Positions 25,264-37,319 of a stretch of 64,000 nucleotides of DNA are shown here, one piece after another. This DNA comes from Saxidomus purpurata. Lineage: Eukaryota; Mollusca; Bivalvia; Venerida; Veneridae. The translations under genes were made by a program, and so were the position numbers. The notes beneath the pieces are model-generated. The model saw only the letters and a list, made by a program, of their open reading frames with translations, had not been told where the DNA came from and searched no databases. Every line of letters starts with the position of its first letter. The stretch's first letter is position 1. The stretch is taken from contig JAFMSR010000003.1 of assembly GCA_022818135.1 (NCBI GenBank), forward strand, positions 9,465,976 through 9,529,975, in the 5' to 3' direction.

Positions 25264-26564
25264 TTATACCCCCAAAACGAAGTTTAGGGGGGTATATAGG
25301 AGTCACCCGGTGGTTGGTCGGTCGGTCGGTTGGTCGGTCGGGCGGTCTGTTGCATTTTCCTTGTCCGGAGCATAACTTGAAAACTACTAGTTGGAATTCA
25401 ATACAACTTCATACAATGGTCAAGCACATTGAGAGGAAGTGCAGTGCACAAGAACTATAACTCCATCTTGACTAATTACAGAGTTATGCCCTTTGTTACT
25501 TTTCCTTGTCCGGAGCATAACTTGAAAACTACTAGTTGGAATCAATACAACTTCATACAATGGTCAAGCACATTGAGAGGAAGTGCAGTGCACAAGAACT
25601 AAACTCCATCTTAACTAATTACAGAGTTATGCCCTTTCTTACTTTTCCTTGTCCGGAGCATAACTTGAAAACTACTGGTTGGAATTCAATACAACTTCAT
25701 ACAAGATCAAGCACACTCAGAGGAAGGCAGTGTACAAGAACTATAACTCTATCTTGAGTATTTACTGAGTTATTGCCCTTTGTTAGTTTTCCTTGTCCGG
25801 AGCATAACTTGAAAACTACTGGTTGGAATTCAGTACAACTTCATACAATGGTCAAGCACATTGAGAGGAAGTGCAGTGCACAAGAACTATAACTCCATCT
25901 TGACTAATTACAGAGTTATTGCCCTTTGTTACTTTTCCTTGTCCAGAGCATAACTTGAAAACTACTAGTTGGAATTCAAACAACTTCATACAAGATCAAG
26001 CACACTCAGAGGAAGTGCAGTGTACAAGAACTATAAGTCTATCTTGAGTATTTACGGAGTTATTGCCCTTTGTTACTTTTCCTTGTCCGAAGCATAACTT
26101 GAAAAGTACTAGTTGGAATTCAGTACAACCTCATACAATGGTCAAGTACATTTAGAGGAAGTGCAGGCACAGGAACCATAACCCCATCTTGACTCATTAC
26201 TCATTACCCTTTGTTACTTTTCCTTCTCCGGAGCATAACTTGAAAACTTCTGGTTGGAATTCAATACAACTTCATACAAGGTCAAGCACAGTGAGAGGGA
26301 GTGCAGTGCACAGTAACCATAACTCCATCTTGACTAATTACAGGGTTATTGCCCTTTGTTACTTTTCCCTGTCTGGAGCATTTTTCGAAAACTACAAGTT
26401 GGAATTCAATACAACTTCATACAATGGTCAAGCACAATGAGAGGAACTGCTAAGAACAAATCCTTTTAGTTTGTTTGCAAGGTATTATGTTACTACGAAC
26501 TTCTTCAGTTTATAAAGCAATCCTTTTGGGGGTATAAATCACATTTAGTGATAGCTCTAGTTTT
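25264..26564 (+). repeat. TTATACCCCC family repeat, long copy with GAGCATAACTTG units
   Basis: The 5' hairpin TTATACCCCCAAAACGAAG is followed by CGGTCGGTCGGT simple sequence, then eight units of about 145 bp. Each has TTGTCCGGAGCATAACTTGA, AATTCAATACAACTTCATAC and ATCTTGACTAATTACAGAG. The 3' end is GGGGGTATAAATCACATTTA and then GATAGCTCTAG. The small frames inside are repeat by-products. Confidence 0.75.
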
Positions 26565-27798
26565 TCATCTTGAGAAATGCTACTGCAACTTGTAACAGTA
26601 TGTATTTCTGCACTAATTTCGAAAAGTGGTTACCTTCAAACTGCAAATGCTAAGGTCGTTTTGACATTTTTGCACACTGCAGAAAGTGGTCAAATCCTGT
26701 TTTTATTCTAAGGGCCAGGCCATGAGACACGGTCTCAGCTGTATATGCAAATCATGATGCATTTTCATTTAGTAGTATAAACCCAAGATCATATGGTTCA
26801 GCATTCATTGATGTGGCGAAAAAATGGAAGATTAGAAAATGTTTTTAAACATCGGTTTTTGCAAACAAAAAATGAAAACATTTAATGTGATGCAGATATA
26901 AGCACATGGAAACAATTTAGTTTTACCAGCCTTAAGGGCGTACAATTTGCAACATCTGGAATATGAAGAAGTTACAGTTATAATATTAGCTCCTAGGATT
27001 TGGCTCTATGTATATCGGAGTAACAGAGTTAGGCCTCAAGTGGTTTCACTCATTTCGCTCCCAACATGGCTCCCATTATCGCAGCTGAGATCTTCAGAGC
27101 ACAGAGATTCAGGAATTTGCATTAAAAGGCATATGGAAAATCACTTGGGTTTTTTTTTATGGAAAGTTGCATTGATATTTGATTGAAAATTGTAACAAGC
27201 TCTGTGAGTCAACAGACTTTCAGAATTGTTGTTTCACAAATAATAGATTACAGTTCTTTTAGGATCATGTGGCACTGACATCATACATATATATGTGTAC
27301 ACAAACATTTACGTCCATTGGATGAACAGGTAAATCATGTGTGCAAGAAAAGATTGAACCCTTATATTATACAATTCAATGTACACAATAAATATTGGAC
27401 ACTTCTGCTTTGTCCCTGTCACTGTATCCTGAATGAACAGTACAATAGTTTAATAGTTTACATCATAATGACTGTGGTGAGATTTTAAGTGAATTCTGGT
27501 CAACAAATTTTACAGCCATATTTCCTGCTATACAGTTCTTTTTAAGTCATGCCAGCAGTGACTGAAGGGGTAAGGTGTGTCACAATAATGTTAAAAAAGT
27601 ATGTCTTGGATTCCCATAAAAATCCCTGCATATAAACGGAACAGGAAAAGCTATACTTAAAAAAGCTTTTGACAGTTAAACCTTTTTAAATATTTGCATG
27701 TCATAATTATAATATTCAGTTCAAATAGGTTTTCAATGTTGATCATTCAAGTTTTCATTAATATTTTTACAATACAATGCATGTGTTTGTATTTTCAG
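26565..27798 (+). other. End of AEBP2 intron 2; nothing recognised until the acceptor
   Basis: AT-rich sequence ending in the acceptor TGTATTTTCAG at 27788-27798. The 79-codon frame at 26947-27186 has no known motif. Confidence 0.5.
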
Positions 27799-27923
27799 TG
27801 AAGATAGACGACTATTTTGACACAGGGATAATGGACAGGCTACAACAACAGCTCAATGTTATAACAGAGAGCACCCAGCTTGATCTCAATGGCAGTAACA
27901 ACTCTGTCACATTCCACAGTTCT
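27799..27923 (+). CDS. AEBP2: AEBP2 orthologue, exon encoding start of C-terminal domain
   Basis: It enters in phase 1, and the joined codon is GTG. The translation starts VKIDDYFDTGIMDRLQQQLN and ends NSVTFHSS. It aligns with the AEBP2 segment after the basic tail, where a hydrophobic/acidic DFFD-like motif and a VVFHST-like end precede the VIAKRK segment. The donor GTAAGT follows the TCT codon exactly at the position expected from vertebrate AEBP2, and the next exon begins in phase 0. The last 30 coding bases (27894-27923) are the first unit of the minisatellite that fills the start of intron 3. Confidence 0.9.
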
Positions 27924-28478
27924 GTAAGTATCAACTCTGTCATATTCCACAGTTCTGTAAGTAACAACTCTTGTTGCATTCCCCAGTTCTGTAAGTATCA
28001 ACTCTGTCACATTCCACAGTTCTGTAAGTAACAACTCTGTCACATTCCACAGTTCAGTAAGTAACAACTCTGTCACATTCCACAGTTCTGTAAGTAACAA
28101 CTCTGTCACATTCCACAGTTCTGTAAGTAACATCTCTGTCACGTTCCACAGTTCTGTAAGTAACAGCTCTGTCACATTCCACAGTTCTGTAAGTAACAAC
28201 TCTGTCACATTCCACAGTTCTGTAAGTAACAGCTCTGTCACATTCCACAGTTCTGTAAGTAACAACTCTTGTCACATTCCACAGTTCTGTAAGTAACAGC
28301 TCTGTCACATTCCACAGTTCTGTAAGTAACAGCTCTGTCACATTCCACAGTTCTGTAAGTTTCAGCTCTGTCACATTCCACAGTTCTGTAAGTAACAGCT
28401 CTGTCACATTCCACAGTTCTGTAAGTAACAACTCTGTCACATTCCACAGTTCTGTAAGTAACAATGCTATCAATATTC
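27894..28478 (+). repeat. 33-bp minisatellite spanning and repeating the exon 3 splice donor
   Basis: The unit is GTAAGTAACAACTCTGTCAC plus ATTCCACAGTTCT. The first unit is coding. About 16 more lie in the intron, and GTAAGT is kept in all of about 17 junctions. The first intronic unit is 33 bp, so donor two would add 11 codons in frame. The next unit is 34 bp and breaks the frame. From 28479 to 28825 the units decay into irregular CATTCCACAGT-containing sequence. Long minus-strand frames with LLTELWNVTEL repeats are a consequence of the array. Confidence 0.95.
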
Positions 28479-28825
28479 AGTTTTGAAAGTAAAACTGTCA
28501 CATTCCACAGTTCTATTTATAAGCAACATCTCTGTTGCATATCACAGTAAAGAAAGTAACAACCTGGTCACATTCCAGACTTGTTAGTTTCATGGCTGTC
28601 ACATTCCACAGTCCTGTAAATATATACTTAAACATTCCACAGTTTGGACTGTTACATTCCTCAGTCTTGTAACTGTTATCTCTGTTATATTCCACAGGTG
28701 ACAACAGTAGTCACATTCCACAGTTCTATAAGAAGGAACCCAACTTTCATTCCTGTGATTCACATCTCAGAAATGTGTCTCATTCCACAATTCTCTAGAA
28801 ACACCTGTTGCTTTCTGCTGCTCGG

Positions 28826-30436
28826 TAAACAACAGCTATGTAACTGCTCTGTAAACAATACCTCTGTCATTGCTATGTAAACAACACCTTTATCACTGCT
28901 CTGTCAACAACACCTCTGTCACTGCTCTGTAAACAACACCTGTCACTGCTCTGCAAATAACACCTATAGCACTGCTCTGTAAACAACACCTCCGTCACTG
29001 CTCTGTAAACACCACCTATAGCACTGCTCTGTAAACAACACCTCCGTCACTGCTCTGTAAACACCACCTATAGCACTGCTCTCTAAACAACACCTCCGTC
29101 ACTGCTCTGTAAACACCACCTATAGCACTGCTCTCTAAACAACACCTCCGTCACTGCTCTGTAAACACCACCTATAGCACTGCTCTGTAAACAACACCTC
29201 CGTCACTGCTCTGTAAACACCACCTATAGCACTGCTCTGTAAACAACACCTCGTCACTGCTCTGTAAACAACACTTATAGCACTGCTCTCTAAACAACAC
29301 CTCTATCACTGCTCTCTAAACAACACCTCTGTCTGACTGCTCTGTAAACAACACCTATGGCACTGCTCTGTAAACAAAACCTCTGTCACTGCTCTGTAAA
29401 TAACACCTATAGCACCGCTCTGTAAACAAAACCTCTGTCACTGCTCTGCAAATAACACCTATAGCACTGCTCTGTAAACAAAACCTCTGTCACTGCTCTG
29501 CAAATAACACCTTTATCACTGCTCTGTAAACAACACCTCTGTCACTGCTCTGTAAGCAACACCTATAGTACTGCTCTCTAAACAACACCTCTGTCACTGC
29601 TCTGTAAGCAACACCTACAGCACCGCTCTGTAAACAAAACCTCTGTCACTGCTCTGTAAGCAACACCTTTAGTACTGCTCTCTAAACAACACCTCTGTCA
29701 CTGCTCTGTTAACAAAACCTCTGTCACTGCTCTGTAAACAATGGCTTTATCACTGCTCTGTCAACAATACCTCTATCACTGCTCTGTAAACAACAGCTGT
29801 GTCACTGCTCTGTCAACAACACCTCCGTCACTGCTCTGTAAACAATACCTCTGTCACTGCTCTGTAAACAACACCTCTGTCACTGCTCTGTAAACAACAC
29901 CTCTATCACTGCTCTGCAAACAACACCTCTGTCACTGCTCTGCAAACAACACCTCTGTCACTGCTCTGCAAACAACACCTCTGTCACTGCTCTGTCAACA
30001 ACACCTCTGTCACTGCTCTGTAAACAACACCTCTGTCACTGCTCTGTAAACAACAGCTTCACTGCTCTGTCAACAACACCTCCGTCACTGCTCTGTAAAC
30101 AATACCTCTATCACTGCTCTGTAAACAACACCTCTGTCACTGCTCTGTCAACAACACCTCCGTCACTGCTCTGTCAACAATACCTCTGTCACTGCTCTGT
30201 CAACAACACCTCCGTCACTGCTCTGTAAACAACACCTCTGTCACTGCTCTGTAAACAACACCTCTGTCACTGCTCTGTAAACAATACCTCTATCACTGCT
30301 CTGTAAACAACACCTCCGTCACTGCTCTGTAAACAACACCTCTGTCACTGCTCTTTCAACAACACCTCTGTCACTGCTCTGTAAACAATACCTCTATCAC
30401 TGCTCTGTAAACAACAGCTGTGTCACTGTTTTGTAG
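28826..30436. repeat. 26-bp minisatellite, about 60 copies
   Basis: The unit is CACTGCTCTGTAAACAACAC plus CTCTGT. Variants include ACCTATAGCACTG, ACCTCCGTCACTG and TGTCAACAACACC. Between roughly 28966 and 29300 two variants alternate, giving a 52-bp higher-order unit. The unit resembles a shortened form of the neighbouring 33-bp unit: TCTGTAAGTAACAACTCTGTCAC corresponds to TCTGTAAACAACACCTCTGTCAC, with the ATTCCACAG part lost. The donor-like GTAAGT has become GTAAAC. Confidence 0.95.
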
Positions 30437-31001
30437 TTACATTCTGCGTCACAAAACATAGTTCTGTAATAAAATAGTCTTCCCTGTATTGACCTGTGAC
30501 CTCTATGCATATGTTACATTTTACCAGTCTGTCATTAGAGGCTACTGATTGGGCAGTTTTGATATTGAACTTAATTTTACCTAATCAGAAGGCAGATATT
30601 TTAGACTGGTGTCTGTAACTTTTACAATTTTGCTGTGAGATGGTCACCGTAAAAATGATTAGAACCAATGTATCAACATAGTAGTTCTCTGCAAGTGTAC
30701 TATTAGACATATTTTAGACAGTATTATTACACGTATGGTTGTTTTTGCTTACTGTTTAATGTTTGGCTCTGAATTAACATATTAAAATACGGTCTGCAGG
30801 TAAAGGCAGACAACACAGATGATAAAATCTGCTCAGATCTCCAAGAGTTGTTTCCCTTAGCTAAGAGAAATTAGATACACCATAACTCTTTGGCAATAAT
30901 AACTGAGATTTTTCGCATGTCCAGGTTCTAAAATACGTTAGAATCAAGCACCAGATTAAATCACTTGTTAACTTAGAAATGACATTCTTCTAATATTGTA
31001 G
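30437..31001 (+). other. End of AEBP2 intron 3
   Basis: It holds a short palindromic repeat at 30523-30610 (separate entry), then unique AT-rich sequence up to the acceptor CTAATATTGTAG at 30990-31001. Confidence 0.6.
30523..30610. repeat. Short palindromic CCAGTCT repeat, copy 1
   Basis: It begins ACCAGTCT and ends with the complement AGACTGGT. Inside are the inverted words CTGATTGGGC and CTAATCAGAAGG. It is one of three related copies, with 36953-37039 and 43959-44047. The length of about 88 bp and the terminal symmetry suggest a very small MITE or a hairpin-forming repeat. Confidence 0.6.
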
Positions 31002-31069
31002 GTGATTGCAAGAAGGAAGGATGATTCAGGGAAAGCTCAATTCCTCCTTCACTGGACACCACAAAATAC
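31002..31069 (+). CDS. AEBP2: AEBP2 orthologue, VIARRK exon
   Basis: The translation is VIARRKDDSGKAQFLLHWTP then QN, which matches the VIAKRKEDSGK...LLHWMP segment of AEBP2 nearly residue for residue. The acceptor is TATTGTAG and the donor GTGAGT. The exon enters in phase 0 and leaves in phase 2. This C-terminal region of AEBP2 is the part that contacts SUZ12 and RBBP4 in PRC2. Confidence 0.95.
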
Positions 31070-33946
31070 GTGAGTACCCCTTGTGTATTTAATTTAATTG
31101 TCACCAGTTTCATTTCCTTGTATTGAAAAAGTGAGGTGGTGCAGGGAATTTTTTTTACAAGTAGGGGAAGTAGCCATAGTCTCTTGGGAGGGGAAAATCA
31201 CGTGATTTTTCAGTTTTAGGGGAAGTGTTTGAAACTGACTTTCACAAAGTGTTTACAGTTTATAGTAGCACAGAAACACTTTCAATTATGTTTTGTTAGA
31301 CTAAAAAAGCATAAGAAGTGTGCAAACTTATGGAAAAAATTCTGTCTCTAAGTATTAAAATCACGTCAGAATCTGCTTGAACATTTCCCTGCTTTTCTTT
31401 ATTTGATAATAGCCATATATTTTGGACTTTGCACTTTCCAAAGCTACAAGATTTAACTAAATTAATTAAGATTATAATGCCTTTTAAAATCACCATACAT
31501 TCGTCATTTTATTTGTTGTCTCATTTACATTTTATATTTGTTTCACATGTGATAAACAAGCACCAAAACAAGCTGTAAATTGGTGGTAAAGGGCATTTGA
31601 TAGGATTGTCTAGCATTTTAAATTGTTAGAAAACCATGCAGTGCGCTCGCATAACAAGCCCACTTTGTTAAATCTGTTTGGGCATTCGCTGTTTATGGGC
31701 CAGCAACCAGTTACTAATTATTTTACCTCGTCAGCATTCGCCTATGTGGCGAGAGGCAAGTACCCAGGGTACATGAGATAAAAGTGAAACAAGGTTTCTC
31801 GCCGGAAGAAATCGAAATGGTGATAGAACAGATTTTTATTTTGCAAATACGAGGGATTTGATGTCTTTTGTTACCAATTTTTGTGAATGTTCACTTCTGT
31901 GTAATTCTCGGAGCAGAAATTTTCATGCGGAGGGGAAATTTTCAGTCGAAAAGGGGGAAAAACTAAGCTATTTAGCTATTGCTATGAGACCAGTATGCGA
32001 ACCATACCAGTTTCCGACTACCCGTTATTCCAGCTTTCGCGTAACTCTTCAGAATTGGAGTACAATATAATTTCGAACGCTATCATCCAAACAAGCATCG
32101 AACAGAATTTAATTTTCTAACGACAAGTGCTTGCAAAGAAATTCTATATTTTACCTCTTGTCGCTGATTATGTTTACATGTGAGGGATTTGCGTATGCGT
32201 GGGAGATAACTGGAAAGTATGCCCAATCTAAACAGCAATTTCCCCCCATGGCATCGGAAAAACAGAAGAACTTCTAAAACTCCTCTGAAATGCTTATTTT
32301 TCAGTAAAACAGATATCACTTTACTTTTTTAAAGTGTTGATGATTTTTGCTCATAAGACATATTTTGAAAAAAATACACAGAAAACCTTGATTTTTTGTC
32401 GGAAACTGGTCTCATACCAGTAGGGCAGATTTCAGCTACAACTGTATAGTAAAATCAAAGCGGCTGGGGCCCGCGAAGGGCCGGGGGCTATAGGTTACTC
32501 CCGAAAAACAACTTTTGACATACGTGTTTTGCGCTGAACCTTACCTAAAGCGCGGGTCGAAATATGCAGAGGACGAAATTCAATATATGACAGAATAAAT
32601 GATTCACAAATATATGGATGGCAGGGAAGTTTGTTTTATTATAAAAGTACGTTAAATGAAAAATAATCACATAGTCAACATTATAAAATGTTTAAGCCAG
32701 TACAAATAATTCGATCTGCGCTTTGTACAACTTAAAAGCGAAATGATCTGATGATGTGGATCGAAAATTATTGTGTAACAAAAAATGACAAGACCTTGAA
32801 ACAGAAATAAACAAACCAATACCAGCAATGAAATATGAATACAGTACTGTACAATGTGTATAACAGAGAAAACCAAAAATGATTCTGGGTTACCTTGTAG
32901 TTGTAATCGGTGAAACGTAGGGCCTCGACATGCAGGGGGGTCCTCGATAAATGGCGGGTGAATTTGATCACGTTAGTTCCTTCTGGGAATGTACGTGAAT
33001 TAAATTTTTTTAGAGACATTTATTTTTAGGTAAATATATATGTAATCGTTAGTAAATAACAAAGTTGTCAATGAAATAACATCGGAAATTTGAAAATCAA
33101 ACTACAAACTCTTATATCGATTAGACCGTTTCCGTAAATATCCGTACTTTTCCGTGATATGCATATGATTATCTTCCGTAATCAGCTAACAGCGCATTAA
33201 TTTCAAAACAGAAAAAAGTGTAAGCAGCCCGTAAGCTATATACCTTCCTGCAGTGTTTGAAGATTTATGTACTATTTTTATTTGTAACATGTTCTTATCA
33301 TATGCGGATTCAAACAGAAGATTGATCTGGTCTGTCTTGCACTACTTGCATAGCGCATGTTTACAGTGTTATTCGCACATAGCACGGCTAAAATTCTTGC
33401 AGGGTTTGAAATGTGGTATACTAACTTAGGCCTTGGGGACTTTCAGTCCCCAGGCCAAAAACAACCTGTGGGGGGATGTGATAAGATGCAAATCATGCAT
33501 AACAGGTGCTGTCTGGAAAAGGATTTCGTCGAACTTTGGGGACTTGTGAAGGATAAATATCTTTCAAATATAATTGGGACATTTCTTACCTTTCACATTA
33601 TAGATAGAAATTTTTCCATAAACAAGTTTTCATGAGAAACTTACTTAAAACTTTCAGGTTCTGTTCAACATTATTAAGAAATAAGACACAATTTTTGTAA
33701 TAAAAGTAATAACAGTGAAAATGATAACTGAAAAGCAATTTTTCACCTATACTGATATTGCATTAAAAATGCTGTTATTACAAATGTTCCTGATTTAATC
33801 TCTTGTTCTCTATTACTGGCTATCCAGCAAAATTTAATAAGTCAGTATATTTTGTAGTTCATAGCTTGTTCTTGTTCCAGGTGTAATATATGCACGTGTC
33901 CAATTTCAGCATGACTTTACTGAGAAATGTGGATTTATATTTTCAG
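31070..33946 (+). other. AEBP2 intron 4
   Basis: No second gene is seen. From about 31620 to 33340 composition is less AT-rich than the flanks. An inverted pair around GAGACCAGT...CAGTTTCCGAC lies at about 31985-32020 and 32398-32420. At about 33429-33454 a hairpin pairs CCTTGGGGACT with AGTCCCCAGG around TTC. These suggest an unclassified insertion, but I cannot define its ends. Confidence 0.45.
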
Positions 33947-34094
33947 TATACCAGATGAGTGGGTGTCCGAGTCTCAGGTCCAATTCTTACAAACCCGCAG
34001 CATTCCCATGAACTGCCTACCTCGAGACAGTCGCGTAAATCTTCATCCGTCACTGTATCATCAGCATCGCTACAGGAAACATCGAAGGAAATGA
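33947..34094 (+). CDS. AEBP2: AEBP2 orthologue, terminal coding exon
   Basis: It enters in phase 2. The translation begins IPDEWVSESQVQFLQTRSIP and continues through NCLPRDSRVNLHPSLYH to a very basic end (RYRKHRRK) and TGA at 34092-34094. It aligns with the AEBP2 C-terminus, where a DVWVNES-like motif, a LPKD-like motif and a basic end occur in the same order. The acceptor is TATTTTCAG. Confidence 0.93.
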
Positions 34095-36952
34095 TTAATA
34101 TTTAAGCATTTTCCTTTAGGCATAGATCGTCATTTGAATGCAGCTAAAATTCTGACTATAGAGACGGTCTGACGGTCGAGAATTGTTTCAGACATGTTTA
34201 ATGTGGAAAGTGCTGAAGTGTGGACCGTCTTTTGGTCGGGAATGGAAATCATGTGACACATCGGGATAGATATATCGTAAAATATCATCGTACATTATTA
34301 TATTCAGTCTAAGACTGCCAGTTAACATGACAGTTACTGTATTTATAGTCATTCATTGTCACATGGCAGACGTAGGTCATCTTTACAGCTGAGTAAAAGT
34401 CACATGACCAGTTTCAAATTTGACTTGTGATAGTGTGAGTGGTTAAGTTATATACATGTAGTATGTTTTTAATTGTAGTCTGATTAACATACGTTGTTAA
34501 ATGAAGCTGTTAAATAAGTGTTTCTGTTGAAAAAAAAACAGTTAATAAGTGTTGTATTGTACACATGTCACAAAATTATTGACCAGTCATTTGATGTCAA
34601 GCAAACAGCAGAAATATCTTATAAATGACAATTCTTACCTCTGACAAACAAATATAAGAGTTTACATATTTCAATGGACTCCATATCTCCCTAAATATCC
34701 AACAGAAATAAACATCTATGCTTACTTCTTTACTGATCACCTGTCACTTACAGTTTGAGTTTGACAGGACTAAAAACCAAAGCAATTGAAACTTGGGGTA
34801 GTTAGAGTTACTTCCCTTGTACTTAAAAGTGATATTCCCCTTCAAAGTGACCATTATAATTTTCAAACAGAAATTAATCACTGATTTATACTACTTGAAA
34901 AATGAACATTGCCAAAGTTAAAACTAAAATAAATTATTCTGTATCACAGTTTTGATCCCTTTGAAACGGTATATAGAAAATCTACAGAAATCTTTTTTGA
35001 TTTTTCAGTTTGGTGTGTTTTAATTTGTATCTATCAATAAGAGAAGTAACTCATTATTTACATGTTTTCAAAGTAGTTACAGCTTGTGTTTTACTCAATA
35101 TGGACATTATGAAGGGTGATATAACTTTAAATCAAATAACCTGTCATTTAGATTTAGTTCCAAGTTTAACTTTCTCTATAAGCAGATGTATCCATTGAAC
35201 CGTGTAGAATATATATATGGTATTGTAGATTTTTAGTTTCGAAAAATGTTTTCTGTATCATAGTCTTTTCTTTTTCAAAATAATATGATACTCTTGGAAT
35301 TTTAGACAAATTGAATTATTTGTCAAAGTAAAAATATTAGTTGATACATGATAGAAAAGGGTTTGAAATTTAAACATGCAAAGGTTTTATAAAACACAGA
35401 GTTTGTTATTTACACAAATTTTTATGCCTAGACTGCTATGAAAATTTATGAAAGTATTTGAACTTGGCGTATTATTTATTAGCAATTTGACATTAGAGGG
35501 TGTCCTCAGATATGAGGACTTGGGCAGAGGGGATGGGGGACGGGAGCTAGCAGGAGCACTTAATTTACATAAAATATTGAAAACAGGTTTTTGTACACAT
35601 GGTAATACTAGTGTCAGTAAGTTATGGTTTAATTTTAGGACAGGAATGTTTCTGTGATTTAATGTAATGTTTTATTTTTGTCTCGTTTGAGACGCCAAAG
35701 TACAGTCATTGGATTGTGATGGTAATCAGACATTAGCATGGTTTGCACAACTAGCATGCACACATCATATGAATGTAACCAGTAATTTATGTAGTTGCTT
35801 GCAATGTGTTGTGGAACCTCAAGTTAAGCAACCACTCTGTAAATACAGTAAAAGCTCCTAAATCACTACCTAAAACAGGTACAGTCAAACTTCATTCGCT
35901 CAAGCTTGAAGAGGTTGTATTCAAGCACTTGAAGGTTGACTGTATATTTATTTTAAGCCTGATGGTTTTAGGTTATACGAGTAACTAGCTGTTTAATGCA
36001 TATGGTTGCTTTATGAACTTTGATTGGTTAAAATGTACCATATGTGTATATCTCACAAGTATTGTACTCATAAGTCTGATATCCAGTATGTCCAGCAGCT
36101 GTATGGGACTAGCTTCATTAATTTATACGTATTTAACTTGCTGAAATTCAATGAAAACTTGTACATAAATCAGGGGCCAGTGTCTAAACCTCCCAAGTCA
36201 TTTACTTAACTGCTCAGGTATGGTATGGGCGTCTCCATGTGGAAATGATGTGTTGGAGAAAATTGACGATCGTAGAACAGTGACGAAATGATTTTTGTTT
36301 TGAAATTATTGTACATTTCCTGTGAATAGGTAGTTGTCACTTGTGTAGAGCATAAGTATAGTGACAACAAAGTCTTTACAGAATCTCTCAGGTTTATCTT
36401 TGTAAAGGCAGACAAAATCCTTCTAGTTTATTTTTAAACAAATAATTTCACAGTAGCCCACTACCTCGGAAATAAATTAAGCGTGGGAAGTTAGTACCTA
36501 ACTGGAGGTTGAGCTAATTCCCTGCATAATGAGTGATTGACATCAGGTTCACTACAAGGCAGCCATCTTATACCAGTGTTTAAATAATAAATAATGTTAT
36601 AAATGAAAAGCCTTTTCGCTTTAGTTTATTAAGATCTAAAGCACCTGTCTTGGAAGTGGAGCAATAACTGAGAATTTTGCCTATCCTTAACAAGATGTAT
36701 GGAATTTAAATAGGATTTTGTTTGTCCTTCCAAGTGTAAAATTGCTACCTGTTCTGTAAATTTTTAACTATTAAGTATATAACTTGAACTTTTGGAATAA
36801 AAATTTAGAAATCAGGTTTTGGATAATTTTTAGCTCTGTCATTTCACGAGTCATATCCACTTGAAAGTGCTCAGACCATATATTGTAAGAGTTTGTATTC
36901 TAGGAAAAACAAGATGTTTTCAGGTTCTAAGGTTGTAAAAACTTTCTTTTAG
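34095..36952 (+). other. Probable AEBP2 3' UTR, then intergenic
   Basis: The mRNA end cannot be fixed. AATAAA candidates occur at 34707-34712 and 34928-34933, and more further on. No repeat family or coding signal is recognised. The frames at 35010-35198, 35448-35657 and 36024-36209 show no known motif. Confidence 0.4.
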
Positions 36953-37039
36953 ACCAGTCTGAAATTTCTGGCTTCTGATTGGCTGGAAATGAACTATGTT
37001 AAATTTTGACCAATCACAAATGAGAGATTTTAGACTGGT
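36953..37039. repeat. Short palindromic CCAGTCT repeat, copy 2
   Basis: It begins ACCAGTCTGAAA and ends TTTTAGACTGGT. Internal CTGATTGGC and GACCAATCA are inverted CCAAT words. It is the best preserved of the three copies. Confidence 0.7.
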
Positions 37040-37319
37040 ATCACAGAAAACTTTATAACATAACAAGTTGTGTAAGTTATAATGTTATATCAGTTTTACA
37101 CTCAAATTTGGCTGCCAGAGGCTGAAGTATGAAGGAAGGGGTTGGAGAGTCAAGTTGTATCTTCTGCGTAAACTATCTCCCCCTCCAAAGTTTTTATTCC
37201 GTCTTTCCCTTGAATCACAAGTATGCTTAGGTGTAGGTGCAACTTTTTTCTAAATGAAGGAAAATCTTGTTATATACATTATTGTACTTGTATATGGCCC
37301 AATGCTTATAACACTTCTT

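Noticed and set aside
27840..28501. Long minus-strand frames with an 11-residue LLTELWNVTEL repeat
   Set aside because: They are translations of the 33-bp array, whose length is a multiple of three. All frames stay open. They overlap AEBP2 exon 3 in antisense and have no start context or family match.
27894..30436. CRISPR-like look of regular repeats
   Set aside because: Units are directly tandem without unique spacers, in a eukaryotic intron.
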